A stretch of DNA of 64,000 bases from Streptomyces albospinus. Lineage in GTDB: Bacteria > Actinomycetota > Actinomycetes > Streptomycetales > Streptomycetaceae. The position numbers were made by a program, and so were the translations under genes. Positions 15,444 to 26,133 of the stretch are shown here, one piece after another; within the stretch, counting starts at the first letter, position 1, and every line of letters starts with the position of its first letter. Location of the stretch: assembly GCF_014648695.1 (NCBI RefSeq), contig NZ_BMRP01000005.1:171226-235225 (forward strand). Direction: 5' to 3'. Below the pieces are notes generated by a model. It was not told where the DNA came from. It searched no databases and saw only the letters and a program-made list of their open reading frames with translations.

Positions 15444-17222
15444 GTGGCGACCTTGGACGTAGGACCCCGACTGATCGACGCCCTGTCCGTTCTGCGTGAC
15501 CGCGTCGACGCCGCACGCTTTCCACTGCCGCTTCGGGGCGCCGCCCGGGCCCGGCGAAACCGGGCCGAACTGCTCGCCCAGCTCGACGACTATGTGATTC
15601 CCCGTCTGCGCGCCCCTAAGGCACCTCTCCTCGCCGTCGTCGGCGGCTCCACCGGGGCGGGCAAGTCCACCCTGGTCAATTCGCTGGTCGGGCGGCGGGT
15701 CTCGGAGGCCGGGGTGCTGCGCCCGACGACCCGTATGCCGGTGCTGGTGTGCCATCCCGACGATCACCGCTGGTTCGCCGGGCAGCGGGTGCTGCCGGGG
15801 CTCACCCGGGTGTGGGTGCCGGAACAGGACGGCGGGGAGGGGAGCGGGCGGGGTTCCTACGAGGGTGCCGCAAGCGGCGGCTGCGGCACCGGCGACCCGG
15901 GGATGCCGACCGTGCGGATCGAGACGGATCCCGCGCTGCCCAGCGGGCTCGCGCTGCTGGACGCCCCGGACATCGACTCGCTGGTCGCCGGCAACCGGGA
16001 GCTGGCCGCCGAGCTGATCTGCGCGGCCGACGTCTGGGTGCTGGTCACCACGGCCGCCCGTTACGCGGATGCGGTGCCCTGGCATCTGCTGCGGACGGCC
16101 AAGGAGTACGACGTCACGCTGGTGACGGTGCTGGACCGGGTGCCGCACCAGATCGCCCCCGACATCTCCGCCCGGTACGCCGAACTGCTCCAGCGGGCCG
16201 GGCTCGGCCACGTCCCCCGCTTCACCATTCCCGAACTGCCCGAGTCGGCCGGCGGGGGCCGCGGACTGCTGCCCGCCACGGCGGTCGCCGGGCTGCGCGA
16301 GTGGCTGGGGTGGCACGCCCAGGACCCTGTCGCCCGTACTGCCGCCGCGGACCGCACGGCGTCCGGCGCACTCGCCTCGCTGCGCAGCCGGCTCCCCGCG
16401 CTCGCCGGGGCCGCCGCTGCGCAGCACGCCGCCGCGCTGCGGCTGGCCGGCCGGGTCGAGGAGGCGTACGAGGCGGCGGCGGAGCGGGTGCGGCGGGAGG
16501 TCGCGGCCGGCGAGGTACTGGCCGGGGACGCGCGCGCCCACTGGCACGAGCACCCCCGCGGCGGCCGGGCCGACGAACTGCTGGACGCGCTGACCCATGG
16601 ATTGACGGCGCTGCTGGCGTGCGCCGTCGCGGAGGCGGACGAGCGGGCCGCGGACGCCTGGCGGCGCGACCCCGCGGCGGCGGACGTCCGGCTGGCGGCG
16701 GCGGGCGCCACAGGGGCGGACGGGCGGCTCGGGGTGGTCATCCGGCGCTGGCGGCGCTGCCTGGAGGAGCTCGCCGACGAGGAGACCCGCGAGGCGCGCG
16801 GCGGCCAGGCCGGTGAACGGGCCGGCTCGGTGGCGGCGGAGGAGTCGGCGGCGCTGCTGGCCACCGCGCTGCTCGGCGGTCGCCGCGCCCGTACGGCGGG
16901 CGAGAACCTCGCGGACCTCTTGGGGGCGCAGAGCGCGCTGCGGCTGTGCGACCGGGGCAGCCGGCTGCTGACCACGTATCTGGAGCGCGCCCTGTCCGGC
17001 GAACGGGAGCGGCGGCTGGCCCCCTTGGACCCGCTGACCGTGCCACCGGACCAGCAGGCCGAGCTGATCGCCGCGCTGTCCGTATTGCAGAAGGAGAGAG
17101 CGCGGAAGGAGAAGGACCACCTCAAGGGCCACGAGGGCCACGAGGGCCAGAGGGCCCACAGGGATCTCGGGGATCCCCATGACAAGGCGGTCGTGTGCGA
17201 GCGGGAGGCGGTGACGGGGTGA
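15444..17222 (+). CDS. dynA: Dynamin-like GTPase (DynA-type), soluble partner
   Basis: This 592-residue GTPase of the bacterial dynamin-like class has the P-loop [10 protein letters not shown] near residues 66-75, a threonine switch [10 protein letters not shown], a G3-like DAPDID, and TVLDRVPH in place of the usual NKxD. The rest is helical with an Ala/Arg/Glu-rich stalk, and no membrane segment is visible. In Streptomyces a dynA-dynB pair stabilises FtsZ rings during sporulation septation, and the neighbouring ssbB matches that locus. GTG at 15444 was chosen because Streptomyces homologues start with a similar V/M-TLDV sequence; longer readings add unrelated residues. Its stop overlaps the dynB start. 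Confidence 0.85.
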   Translation: MATLDVGPRLIDALSVLRDRVDAARFPLPLRGAARARRNRAELLAQLDDYVIPRLRAPKAPLLAVVGGSTGAGKSTLVNSLVGRRVSEAGVLRPTTRMPVLVCHPDDHRWFAGQRVLPGLTRVWVPEQDGGEGSGRGSYEGAASGGCGTGDPGMPTVRIETDPALPSGLALLDAPDIDSLVAGNRELAAELICAADVWVLVTTAARYADAVPWHLLRTAKEYDVTLVTVLDRVPHQIAPDISARYAELLQRAGLGHVPRFTIPELPESAGGGRGLLPATAVAGLREWLGWHAQDPVARTAAADRTASGALASLRSRLPALAGAAAAQHAAALRLAGRVEEAYEAAAERVRREVAAGEVLAGDARAHWHEHPRGGRADELLDALTHGLTALLACAVAEADERAADAWRRDPAAADVRLAAAGATGADGRLGVVIRRWRRCLEELADEETREARGGQAGERAGSVAAEESAALLATALLGGRRARTAGENLADLLGAQSALRLCDRGSRLLTTYLERALSGERERRLAPLDPLTVPPDQQAELIAALSVLQKERARKEKDHLKGHEGHEGQRAHRDLGDPHDKAVVCEREAVTG

Positions 17223-19378
17223 CGGACTCCGAGGAGCAGCGGGCGGCGGGCGGGGACGGTGCGGGCACGGCATGGGACGACGGGGTGATCGCCCGGCGGG
17301 TGCGCGGCGGGGACGCGCGGATCGAGGCGCAGGACGCGGAGCCCGTCGTGCCGGGGGCCCGTGCGAAGGCCGGTCCGGACGCCGCGGAGACGCCGGAAGC
17401 AGCGGTTCGGGCGGGTCTCCGGCAGGCGGACCTCCAGGGAGACCTCCAGGAGGACGAGGCCAGTGCGAACGGCCGGGACGAGGGAGGTATCGGGGCCGGC
17501 GGGTACAAGTGGGTGCCCGGCGGCGCGCGGCGGGTGGCGGCGGAGGGGCTGCGTCCCCGCTTGGAGGCGCTGCGCGAGCTGATCGCGCTGTCCCGGACCC
17601 GGCTGGACGGGGCGGTGCTGGACGAGGCGGGGCGGGTACTGGAGGCGGCCGACGAGCGCTACCGGCTGTCCGGCGAGCACACCGTGGTCGCCATCGCGGG
17701 GGCGACCGGCAGCGGCAAGTCGTCGCTCTTCAACGCGCTGGCCGGGGCGAACCGTTCGCAGGTCGGCGCGCGCCGGCCGACGACCGGTGAACCGGTGGCG
17801 TGCGTCTGGTCGGGCGGCAGGCCGGGGGCGGACGGGCTGCTGCGGCGGCTGGGGGTTCCGGTGCACCGCCGCCACATCCCCGGGGAGGGCGCTCAGGAGC
17901 TGCGCGGCCTCGTCCTGCTCGACCTTCCCGACCACGACTCCTCGGACACCGCGAACCGCGAACAGGTCGACCGGATGCTGGAGTTGGTGGACGCGGTGAT
18001 CTGGGTGGTGGACCCGGAGAAATACGCGGACGCGGTGCTGCACGAGCGGTATCTGCGGCCCCTGGCGGGCTACGCCGAGGTCACCTTCGTGGTGCTCAAC
18101 CAGGTCGACCGGCTGCCCGGGGACGCCGCCGACCAGGTCGTGGACGATCTGCGCCGGCTGCTGGACGAGGACGGGCTGGCGCTCGGCGAGCACGGGGAAC
18201 CCGGCGCGGCGGTGCTGGCGCTGTCCGCGGCGACCGGCGAGGGAGTGGCGGAACTACGGGAGGCCCTGGGCCAGTTCGTCGCGGAGCGGGGCGCGGCGGA
18301 CCGCCGGCTGACGGCCGATGTGGACGCCGCGGCCGAGCGGCTGCGTTCGGTGTATGTGGCGGAGCGCCGGGTCGGGTTGACCGAACGGGCTCGTGAGGAG
18401 TTCGACGGCCGGCTGGCCGAGGCGGTGGGCGCGGCGGCCACCGGGCGCGCCGCGGAACGGGACTGGCTCCGGCACGCGGAGCGGGCCTGCGGGTCGCCGT
18501 GGTCGCGGTTGCGCGGCCGTCGAGGCGGTCGGGGGAGTGGCCGGAGGAGCGGTCGGAGGGGCGGTTCGCGGGCCCGGCGGAAGGAAGGGGCGGCCGGGGC
18601 CGGCGGGACGGGCACCGGCGCGGGGCCCGCTACTTCTCCTTCAGGGGCTGCTGCTTCGGGGCCTGCGACGTCAGGTTCCGCTTCGGGTCCCGCTTCGGGC
18701 CCTGCTTCGGGTCCTGCTTCAGGTTCTGCTTCGGGGCGGGCCACCGGTGGGCGCGCCGGTGCCGTGCGGGGCGGTTCCGCACGGGGCGGTTCCGCGCGGC
18801 GTGGCCTCGTAGGGGCTGATGGTGTACGGACCGGCGACGGCCGGGCTGCCGCGCGGCCGGTGGTGGAGCAGGCGGTGCGGGCCGTGGCGGAGGATGCCGC
18901 GCGGGGGCTGCCGACGCCGTGGGCGCAGGCGGTGCAGGAGGCGGCGGTGCGGGGCGCGGGCGGGCTGCCGGAGGCGCTGGACGCGGTGGCTGCCGAGGCC
19001 GAGGAATCGTTGCGGCAGGGGCCGGCCGTGAAGCCGCGGTGGTGGACGGTGGCGGCGGCGGTGCAGGGGCTGCTGTTCGTGCTGCAAGTGGTGGGCGTGC
19101 TCTGGCTGCTGGGGGCGGCGACGGGCGTGACGAACGCCGCCGGCTGGCCGGCCGGGCTGCTGCCTGCCGCTGTCGGTTCGGTGGGCGGCCCGGCGCTGAC
19201 CTGGTTGTGCGGGGCGGTGGCGCGCGGCCCGGCCCGGCGGTACGGGCAGGAGGCCGAGCGGCGGCTGCGGGGCGCGGCGGCCGGGTGCGGGCGGGCGCGG
19301 GTACTGGAGCCGGTCGCGGCCGAACTGCTGCGGTACCGCGAGGTGCGGGAGCAGTACGCGGTGGCGTCGGGCGTGTGA
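17219..19378 (+). CDS. dynB: Dynamin-like GTPase with two membrane helices (DynB-type)
   Basis: This 719-residue protein has a disordered first 90 residues and then a dynamin-like GTPase domain with [15 protein letters not shown] near 160. It has the switch [10 protein letters not shown]3 LDLPDHDS and G4 [10 protein letters not shown]. After about 420 comes a basic linker and a Gly/Ser/Pro-rich repeat region (roughly 470-540, built of SGPA/SGSA units). The C-terminus has two hydrophobic helices (about 615-640 and 645-665) that would anchor it. The GTG start overlaps the dynA stop by GTGA. In Streptomyces DynB is the membrane partner of DynA at sporulation septa. Confidence 0.85.
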   Translation: MTDSEEQRAAGGDGAGTAWDDGVIARRVRGGDARIEAQDAEPVVPGARAKAGPDAAETPEAAVRAGLRQADLQGDLQEDEASANGRDEGGIGAGGYKWVPGGARRVAAEGLRPRLEALRELIALSRTRLDGAVLDEAGRVLEAADERYRLSGEHTVVAIAGATGSGKSSLFNALAGANRSQVGARRPTTGEPVACVWSGGRPGADGLLRRLGVPVHRRHIPGEGAQELRGLVLLDLPDHDSSDTANREQVDRMLELVDAVIWVVDPEKYADAVLHERYLRPLAGYAEVTFVVLNQVDRLPGDAADQVVDDLRRLLDEDGLALGEHGEPGAAVLALSAATGEGVAELREALGQFVAERGAADRRLTADVDAAAERLRSVYVAERRVGLTERAREEFDGRLAEAVGAAATGRAAERDWLRHAERACGSPWSRLRGRRGGRGSGRRSGRRGGSRARRKEGAAGAGGTGTGAGPATSPSGAAASGPATSGSASGPASGPASGPASGSASGRATGGRAGAVRGGSARGGSARRGLVGADGVRTGDGRAAARPVVEQAVRAVAEDAARGLPTPWAQAVQEAAVRGAGGLPEALDAVAAEAEESLRQGPAVKPRWWTVAAAVQGLLFVLQVVGVLWLLGAATGVTNAAGWPAGLLPAAVGSVGGPALTWLCGAVARGPARRYGQEAERRLRGAAAGCGRARVLEPVAAELLRYREVREQYAVASGV
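18640..18745. repeat. 12-nt repeat block inside dynB
   Basis: A degenerate unit of GGTCCTGCTTCG type is repeated about seven times and encodes alternating SGPA and SGSA tetrapeptides. It produces a flexible linker and is likely length-variable between strains. Confidence 0.6.
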
Positions 19379-19698
19379 CGCAGGGCGGGAGGGGGCGCGG
19401 CCTCACCCTTCCCGGTGACGGAGTTGTCCACATACGGTCTGTCGTCCACAGCCCGCAGCGGCCGAAGCCGCGGCGGTGCAGCATGAGTTCAACGCAACGC
19501 AACGCGGTGCAGCACAGCGCGGTGCAGCACAGCGCACGGCAACGCAGCGCGACGTGGCACAAGCATTGCGTGCGCCCAGGGACCTGGCATTCAGAGATCC
19601 GGCACGCAGGGACCTGGCATTCGGAGATGCGGCGCCCGGGGAGATCACAGCGGGAGCCACAGAGATACGCCGTAAAGGGCGGACGGGGGGAACCTTCC
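19379..19698. repeat. Noncoding region with two short tandem repeats before ssbB
   Basis: This 320-nt gap carries imperfect repeats of GCGGTGCAGCACAGC near 19500-19540 and two copies of a GGGACCTGGCATTC-type unit about 40 nt apart near 19579-19625. No gene is visible. The ssbB ribosome site and perhaps its promoter lie at the right end. Confidence 0.5.
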
Positions 19699-20229
19699 AT
19701 GAACGACACGATGGTGACACTGGTGGGGAACGCGGCGACGGCGGTGGAGCACAGGGAGACCGCCGCGGGGGTGCCGGTGGCGCGGTTCCGGATGGCGGCG
19801 ACCTCGCGGCGCTGGGACAAGGCCCGGGAGTGCTGGACCGACGGGGAGACGAGCTTCTATACGGTGCGGTCCTGGCGCGCGCTCGCGGACAACGTGGCCG
19901 CGTCGGTGGCGGTGGGCGAACCCCTCGTCGTCCAGGGACGGTTGCGGCTGCGGGAGGGCGAGCAGCCGCCGGAGAAGGGGGGACAGCGATGGTTCGCGGC
20001 GGAGATCGACGCCATCGCGATCGGCCATGACCTCTCGCGGGGGACCGCCGCATTCCGCCGGGTGGTAAGGGCGCGGCAGGAATCCGCGCCGTCCCAACGG
20101 CCGGTGGACGGTCCGGAGTTCAAAGAAGTTGAGGCAGCAACGACATCGTCGGCGAAAGGCCGGGCGGAGCCGCCGCCAAGGCCCTCCGGGGCGGCAGGCA
20201 ATTCACCGCAGAAGGCGTCAGCAGCCTGA
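19699..20229 (+). CDS. ssbB: Single-stranded DNA-binding protein, SsbB-type
   Basis: This 176-residue protein has an N-terminal OB fold of the SSB family (MNDTMVTLVGNAAT, then VARFRMAATSRRWD, and FYTVRSWRALADNV). After about residue 115 the tail is basic and disordered. The tail lacks the acidic DDDIPF-type end of the main SSB, which fits the paralogue SsbB. In S. coelicolor that paralogue is needed for chromosome segregation in sporulation. Its position after dynA-dynB matches the known order. ATG at 19699 follows GGGGGGAA. The single-domain architecture and length fit SsbB. Confidence 0.88.
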   Translation: MNDTMVTLVGNAATAVEHRETAAGVPVARFRMAATSRRWDKARECWTDGETSFYTVRSWRALADNVAASVAVGEPLVVQGRLRLREGEQPPEKGGQRWFAAEIDAIAIGHDLSRGTAAFRRVVRARQESAPSQRPVDGPEFKEVEAATTSSAKGRAEPPPRPSGAAGNSPQKASAA

Positions 20230-20415
20230 AAACCTCTGACGATTTGTCGATAATGCCAGGTCAGGGTGCCCGTGCTCGATAACGATTGCGATTCGGATCG
20301 CTTATAGGACGCTATTACTGGGGACGGTGATGCGCCTGCTCCATAGGATCTGACGAGTACTCACGGGGGCTGACCAGGCTGAGCAGTTCGGCCGTTGAGT
20401 TCTTGGGATCTTTCC

Positions 20416-20448
20416 GGCGAGGCAACCTCTCCAGCCGACCGCCTCGCC
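20416..20448 (+). promoter_or_regulatory. 5' UTR hairpin before the thioester surface protein
   Basis: GGCGAGGC and GCCTCGCC form an 8-bp stem with a 17-nt loop, ending 2 nt before the GAGGGGAA ribosome site. It could modulate translation or stabilise the mRNA. Confidence 0.45.
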
Positions 20449-20462
20449 CAGAGGGGAAATCA

Positions 20463-21857
20463 ATGCTTTCGATGAAAGGGCGGGGCGCAGCCCGCCTTGC
20501 CGCCGCGGTCGTGGCCTCGGGCCTCGTCGCGGCGGGTGCGATAGCCACCGCGGGGACCGCAGTGGCCGACGACGCGACCACCTGGCACGGGGGCGCCACC
20601 GCGACGCTCGGGGGTCTGAAGACCTTCGACCAGGCAGTGGTGCACGGCGACGGAGGGGACCAGCGCGTCGGCGCCGGGCTCTTCGAGATGTCGGTCGACA
20701 ACGGCGGCACGCTACAGACGTACTGCATCGACATCCACAACCCGACGCAGCAGCAGGCGCGGTACCAGGAAGTGCCCTGGAGCGCCTCGTCGCTGCACGA
20801 CAACGCGGACGCGGGCAAGATCCGCTGGATTCTCCAGAACTCCTACCCGCAGGTGAACGACCTGGCCGCGCTCGCCGCCAAGGCCGGTGCCGGCAACCTC
20901 ACCGAGAAGACCGCCGCGGCGGGCACCCAGGTCGCGATCTGGCGCTTCTCCGACCACGCCAAGGTGGACGCGGTCGACCCGGCGGCCGAGAAGCTCGCCG
21001 CCTACCTGGAGAAGAGCGCGCAGAACGTCGGCGAGCCCAAGGCGTCGCTCACGCTGGACCCGCCGGCCGTCTCCGGCAAGTCCGGCGGCAAGCTCGGCCC
21101 GGTCACCGTGCACACCAACGCCGACAGCGTCACGATCTCCCCCGCTGCCGACGTGCCGGCCGGCGTCAAGGTCGTGGGCAAGGACGGGAAGCCGGTCACC
21201 AGCGCCACCGACGGCACCCAGCTGTTCTTCGACGTCCCCAAGGGGACCAAGGACGGCAACACCTCGCTGACCGCGCAGGCCGCCACCAAGGTCCCGGTCG
21301 GCCGCGCCTTCACCGGCATCGGTGAGCACGCCAGGAGCCAGACCCAGATCCTGGCCGGGTCCAGCGAGTCCACGGTCTCCGCGGCGGCCACGGTCTCCTG
21401 GAAGAAGCAGGGCGCGATCCCCGCGATCACCGCGGAGAAGGACTGCGCCAAGGGCGGCGTGGACGTCACCGCGACCAACAAGGGCGACGAGGCGTTCCGC
21501 TTCCAGCTGGCCGGCAAGGACTACTCGATCGCACCGGGCGCGTCGCGGACCGTGACCGTTCCGGTGGCCGAGAAGCAGTCGTACCAGATCACGATCACCG
21601 GTGCGGGCGGCTTCAAGAAGACGTTCTCCGGCGTCCTGAACTGCAAGACCGCGGGCAACGGCGGCGGCAAGCCCTCCCCGCACCCCAGCCCGGCCTCGGC
21701 CGGCGGCACCACGGGCGGCGGCCACGGCCATGACCTCGCCGAGACCGGCTCCAGCAGCGCCACCCCGGTGATAGCCGGTATCGCGGCCGTCCTCGTCGTG
21801 GTCGGCGGCGCGGCGGTGTTCTTCCTGCGGAAGAAGAAGTCCACCCCGTCCGCGTGA
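20463..21857 (+). CDS. Thioester-domain (TQXA) LAETG-anchored surface protein
   Basis: This 464-residue secreted protein has a signal peptide of about 35 residues (Ala-rich, ending near AVAD). A TQXA thioester domain follows, with the reactive cysteine in TYCIDIHNPTQ and the partner glutamine in GTQVAIWRF. Ig-like regions come next, then a Gly/Pro linker, the sortase motif LAETG, one membrane helix and a KKK tail. TQXA domains form an internal Cys-Gln thioester that can bond covalently to a surface. LAXTG proteins are class E sortase substrates in Streptomyces, and a similar protein follows ssbB in S. coelicolor. ATG at 20463 follows GAGGGGAAATCA. Confidence 0.92.
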   Translation: MLSMKGRGAARLAAAVVASGLVAAGAIATAGTAVADDATTWHGGATATLGGLKTFDQAVVHGDGGDQRVGAGLFEMSVDNGGTLQTYCIDIHNPTQQQARYQEVPWSASSLHDNADAGKIRWILQNSYPQVNDLAALAAKAGAGNLTEKTAAAGTQVAIWRFSDHAKVDAVDPAAEKLAAYLEKSAQNVGEPKASLTLDPPAVSGKSGGKLGPVTVHTNADSVTISPAADVPAGVKVVGKDGKPVTSATDGTQLFFDVPKGTKDGNTSLTAQAATKVPVGRAFTGIGEHARSQTQILAGSSESTVSAAATVSWKKQGAIPAITAEKDCAKGGVDVTATNKGDEAFRFQLAGKDYSIAPGASRTVTVPVAEKQSYQITITGAGGFKKTFSGVLNCKTAGNGGGKPSPHPSPASAGGTTGGGHGHDLAETGSSSATPVIAGIAAVLVVVGGAAVFFLRKKKSTPSA

Positions 21858-21860
21858 CGG

Positions 21861-21877
21861 CGACCGCACAGCGGTCG
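21861..21877 (+). terminator. Hairpin directly after the LAETG gene
   Basis: CGACCGC-ACA-GCGGTCG is a 7-bp stem with a 3-nt loop immediately after the stop codon. Confidence 0.55.
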
Positions 21878-21888
21878 GCGGCATCACG

Positions 21889-21931
21889 GCAACACCTGCA
21901 ACACTTGCAACACTTGCAACATCAGCAACAC
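21889..21931. repeat. CAACACTTG-type 9-nt tandem repeat
   Basis: A 9-nt unit of GCAACACTT type is repeated about five times with decay. It lies in the noncoding region between the LAETG gene and ettA. Confidence 0.6.
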
Positions 21932-22052
21932 CGGCAACAATGCCGTCGGTGCTGCTGCCGGCGGGGACGCCCGCAGCAGTGACACGGCGGTGACGCTCGG
22001 CGATCGCACCGCTCGCTCGGAATGAGCGGGCGGTTGCCGGCCGGGCACCTCG

Positions 22053-22085
22053 CGGCCCCGGAGTGCGACATGCGCTCCGGGGCCG
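22053..22085 (+). terminator. Strong 11-bp hairpin before ettA
   Basis: CGGCCCCGGAG and CTCCGGGGCCG pair perfectly around an 11-nt loop. It is probably a second terminator for the LAETG gene, leaving about 150 nt for the ettA promoter. Confidence 0.6.
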
Positions 22086-22237
22086 TGGCCGTCCGCCCAG
22101 TGGCACCCGTTTCCGTCCAGGGATGGACGTACGGCAAGATGGGGTGTATCTGCCCTCGCGCGGCCACGCCGCACCATGGCCCAGGCGGCGGAGCCGCACA
22201 GACCACCTGATAGATCCAGACTGCCGGACGGTTTCTC

Positions 22238-23902
<1,665 letters not shown>

Positions 23903-23907
23903 CCGTC

Positions 23908-24342
23908 GTGCGACACCTCTACCCGTGCCCCCTGCGCTGGTCGGACATGGACGCGTTCGGCCACGTCAACAACGCGGTGTTCGTCCGCTACCTCGAAGAG
24001 GCGCGGATCGACTTCATGCGCCGGCTGGCGCCGGGGGGCGGCAGCCCGTCGTTCACGGGCGGCTCGGTCGTCGCCCGGCACGAGATCGACTACGTGCGGC
24101 AGCTGGTGCACCGCCCCGAGCCGGTGACCGTCGAGCTGTGGGTGAAGAAGATCAGCGCGGCGTCGATGACGGTGGGGTACGAGGTCAAGGACGAGGAGAC
24201 GGTCTACCTCCGGGCCTCGACCGTCGTCGTTCCGTACCACTTCGCGGAGGGGCGTCCGCGCCGCCTCACCGCCGAGGAGAAGGCGATCCTCAAGGAGTAC
24301 CTGGACGACGCCGCGCACCAGGAGGGGGCCGTCTCCGCATGA
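23908..24342 (+). CDS. Hotdog-fold acyl-CoA thioesterase
   Basis: This 144-residue protein is a 4-hydroxybenzoyl-CoA/YbgC-type hotdog thioesterase. The catalytic region WSDMDAFGHVNNAVFVRYLEEAR contains the conserved aspartate and HVNN, split here over the first strand and long helix. It hydrolyses acyl-CoA esters; the exact acyl group cannot be told. GTG at 23908 begins six nt after the ettA stop, so the two genes are probably cotranscribed. The stop overlaps the following gene (ATGA at 24339). Confidence 0.9.
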   Translation: MRHLYPCPLRWSDMDAFGHVNNAVFVRYLEEARIDFMRRLAPGGGSPSFTGGSVVARHEIDYVRQLVHRPEPVTVELWVKKISAASMTVGYEVKDEETVYLRASTVVVPYHFAEGRPRRLTAEEKAILKEYLDDAAHQEGAVSA

Positions 24343-25121
24343 CGGCGCTGCACCTGGCCGATGCCGGGGAGGCGGCGGACCTCGCCGCCTTCCTCGCCCG
24401 GCTGATCCACTACGACCGCGCGGCGGCGGTGCGGCTTCAGGCCGGGGGCGGGGTGCTGGCGGTGTTCGGCCGGCCGCCGTCCTTCGAGGTGCTGGCGATC
24501 CGCACGGCGCGGCTCGCGCAGGACCTCACGCTGGACGTGACCGTGTCCGCGGGCGAACTCCTCGAAGGCGTCCAGGAGTCGGCGGACCGGGTGACCGTGC
24601 CGGCCGCGGTCACCGGCCCGCCGTGGGCCGGGATGCTGCCGCCGCGCGGTGGCTGGACGCGGGTGCCGGGGCTGCCCTCGCCCGAGGCGCTGGCGCGCGC
24701 GGTGGCCGCCGCGGTCGCCGAATTCCGGGCGCGGGACGAGGCGTTGCCGCCGCAGCGGCGTACCCGGACCGAGCGCGACCGGATCGGGCGGGAGATATGG
24801 TCCCGGACGCTCGGTGACACGCATCTGCCGCTGCGGGCGGTGCATGCGGCGCAGGCGCTCGGGTTCCTGAGGCCGGTGCGGGCCGGTGCGGGGGCGATGG
24901 CCGGGGGCGCCGATGGCGGGGTCAATGCCGGTGCTGCTGCCGGCGCATCCGTCGGCGGCAGCTCGACCGCGGTGGTGCCGCCCGGACCGGAGCAGGGGCC
25001 GGCGTTGCTGGCCGCCGGGGGATGGCTGCGGTTGAGCACGCCGTACGGGTCGATCGCGGTACGGACCGGGGGGCCGGCGGGGTTGACCGGGCTGTCGGGG
25101 CTGACGGTCTCGCCGGTCTGA
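24339..25121 (+). CDS. Conserved protein of unknown function
   Basis: This 260-residue protein is not assigned to a family I recognise. It is Ala/Gly-rich, with an alpha/beta-looking first 120 residues (LHLADAGEAADLAAFLARLIHYD at the N-terminus, spanning a helix) and a helical middle. A Gly/Ala-rich loop lies near 180-210, and it ends in a short beta segment. It overlaps the thioesterase stop by 4 nt, so the two are coupled and may function together. No signal peptide is visible. Confidence 0.7.
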   Translation: MTALHLADAGEAADLAAFLARLIHYDRAAAVRLQAGGGVLAVFGRPPSFEVLAIRTARLAQDLTLDVTVSAGELLEGVQESADRVTVPAAVTGPPWAGMLPPRGGWTRVPGLPSPEALARAVAAAVAEFRARDEALPPQRRTRTERDRIGREIWSRTLGDTHLPLRAVHAAQALGFLRPVRAGAGAMAGGADGGVNAGAAAGASVGGSSTAVVPPGPEQGPALLAAGGWLRLSTPYGSIAVRTGGPAGLTGLSGLTVSPV

Positions 25122-25605
25122 GGCGAGGCCGACTACGGCGGGTGGCCGGGGCGTGCCCGACTACGGCGGGTGGCCTGGGCGTGCGGGTGCCTGCGGGTTG
25201 CGGGTGACTGGGGCTGCGTGCGGGTGCCTGCTGGTGCGGGCTCGTGCGTGCTCGTGCGGGCTCGCGAGGTGTGCTCCGGACCCGCCGCCGGGCGGGCGGC
25301 CGGAGGGTGCGCGCGCACCCGCAGCACGATGAAGCCGGACACGGTCCCCCTGGGGCACGGAACCTCCAGCCGGGACGAATCGGCCGGGACGCACCGGCAG
25401 GTTCGCGGCGTCAGGTTCGCGACATCAGGTGCACGGCGTCAGGCTCGCGACGTCCGGAAGCGTGATCGGATGCGGAGGATGCCGTCGGGGTGTGACGTGC
25501 CGGGTGAGTGCTTTGCGGGCGGGCTCGACCGGATGGCGACGCGAGCACATCAGGGCCCGCGGGCACCTCAGGGCCGGTGCGCCGGGGCCGGGTGTGACAG
25601 GTCTC
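25122..25605. repeat. 484-nt noncoding stretch with imperfect tandem repeats
   Basis: The left part holds two copies of a 26-nt GACTACGGCGGGTGGCC-type unit (25130-25183), then GCGGGTGCCTG and GTGCGGGCTCGT runs. Further right there are repeated GGTTCGCG(G/A)C..TCAGG units near 25400-25450. I see no gene. Convergent transcripts probably end here. Confidence 0.5.
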
Positions 25606-26010
25606 TCACTCCGCCGCGTTGATCATCGTCGCTGCCGCATACGTGAGGTAGTTCCACAGCTGCGTCTCGTGCTCCTCGGCCAGCCCGAGGGAGTCCACCG
25701 CGTCCCGCATGTGCCGCAGCCACGCGTCGTGCGCGGCCCGGTCGACGGTGAACGGGGCGTGCCGCATCCGGAGCCGGGGGTGGCCGCGGCCCTCGCTGTA
25801 CGTACGGGGGCCGCCCCAGTACTGCATGAGGAAGAGGGCGAGCCGCTCCTCGGCCGGACCCAGATCCTCCTCCGGGTACATCGGCCGCAGCAGCGGGTCC
25901 TCGGCGACCCCCTGGTAGAAGCGGTGCACCAGGCGGCGGAAGGTGTCCTCGCCGCCGACCTGCTCGTAGAAGGTCTGCTCCTGAAGCGTGCCGTGCGGAA
26001 TCTTGTTCAC
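25606..26010 (-). CDS. Truncated haemoglobin, group II (GlbO-like)
   Basis: This 134-residue protein has a 2-on-2 globin fold. Haem-pocket residues are visible: TyrB10 in HRFYQGVAED, the proximal histidine in LRMRHAPFTV, and the group II tryptophan in DAWLRHM. YWGGPRTYSE is the loop typical of GlbO. Group II globins bind oxygen tightly and act in respiration-linked or oxidative-stress roles in actinobacteria. Codon GTG 26010 (VNKIPHGTLQEQ) gives the normal family N-terminus, although the ribosome site is weak. Confidence 0.93.
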   Translation of the reverse strand: MNKIPHGTLQEQTFYEQVGGEDTFRRLVHRFYQGVAEDPLLRPMYPEEDLGPAEERLALFLMQYWGGPRTYSEGRGHPRLRMRHAPFTVDRAAHDAWLRHMRDAVDSLGLAEEHETQLWNYLTYAAATMINAAE

Positions 26011-26075
26011 CGGTCCATGGTGGCAGACGCTCCGGCCGAGGACTTCGGTCGTAGGACGCGGGCGACCGGAAACGG

Positions 26076-26109
26076 CTCCGGGGCGTGATCGGCTGATCAC
26101 GCCCCGGAG
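26076..26109 (-). terminator. 15-bp hairpin ending the FHA-PknG operon
   Basis: CTCCGGGGCGTGATC and GATCACGCCCCGGAG pair perfectly around GGCT, 25 nt after the FHA gene stop on the minus strand. It is likely the operon terminator. Confidence 0.85.
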
Positions 26110-26133
26110 TTGGGGTCCTGCTGCCGGGTGCGG

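Noticed and set aside
15318..18193. Long minus-strand frames over dynA and dynB
   Set aside because: They are antisense to two GTPases with clear motifs and arise from high GC third positions.
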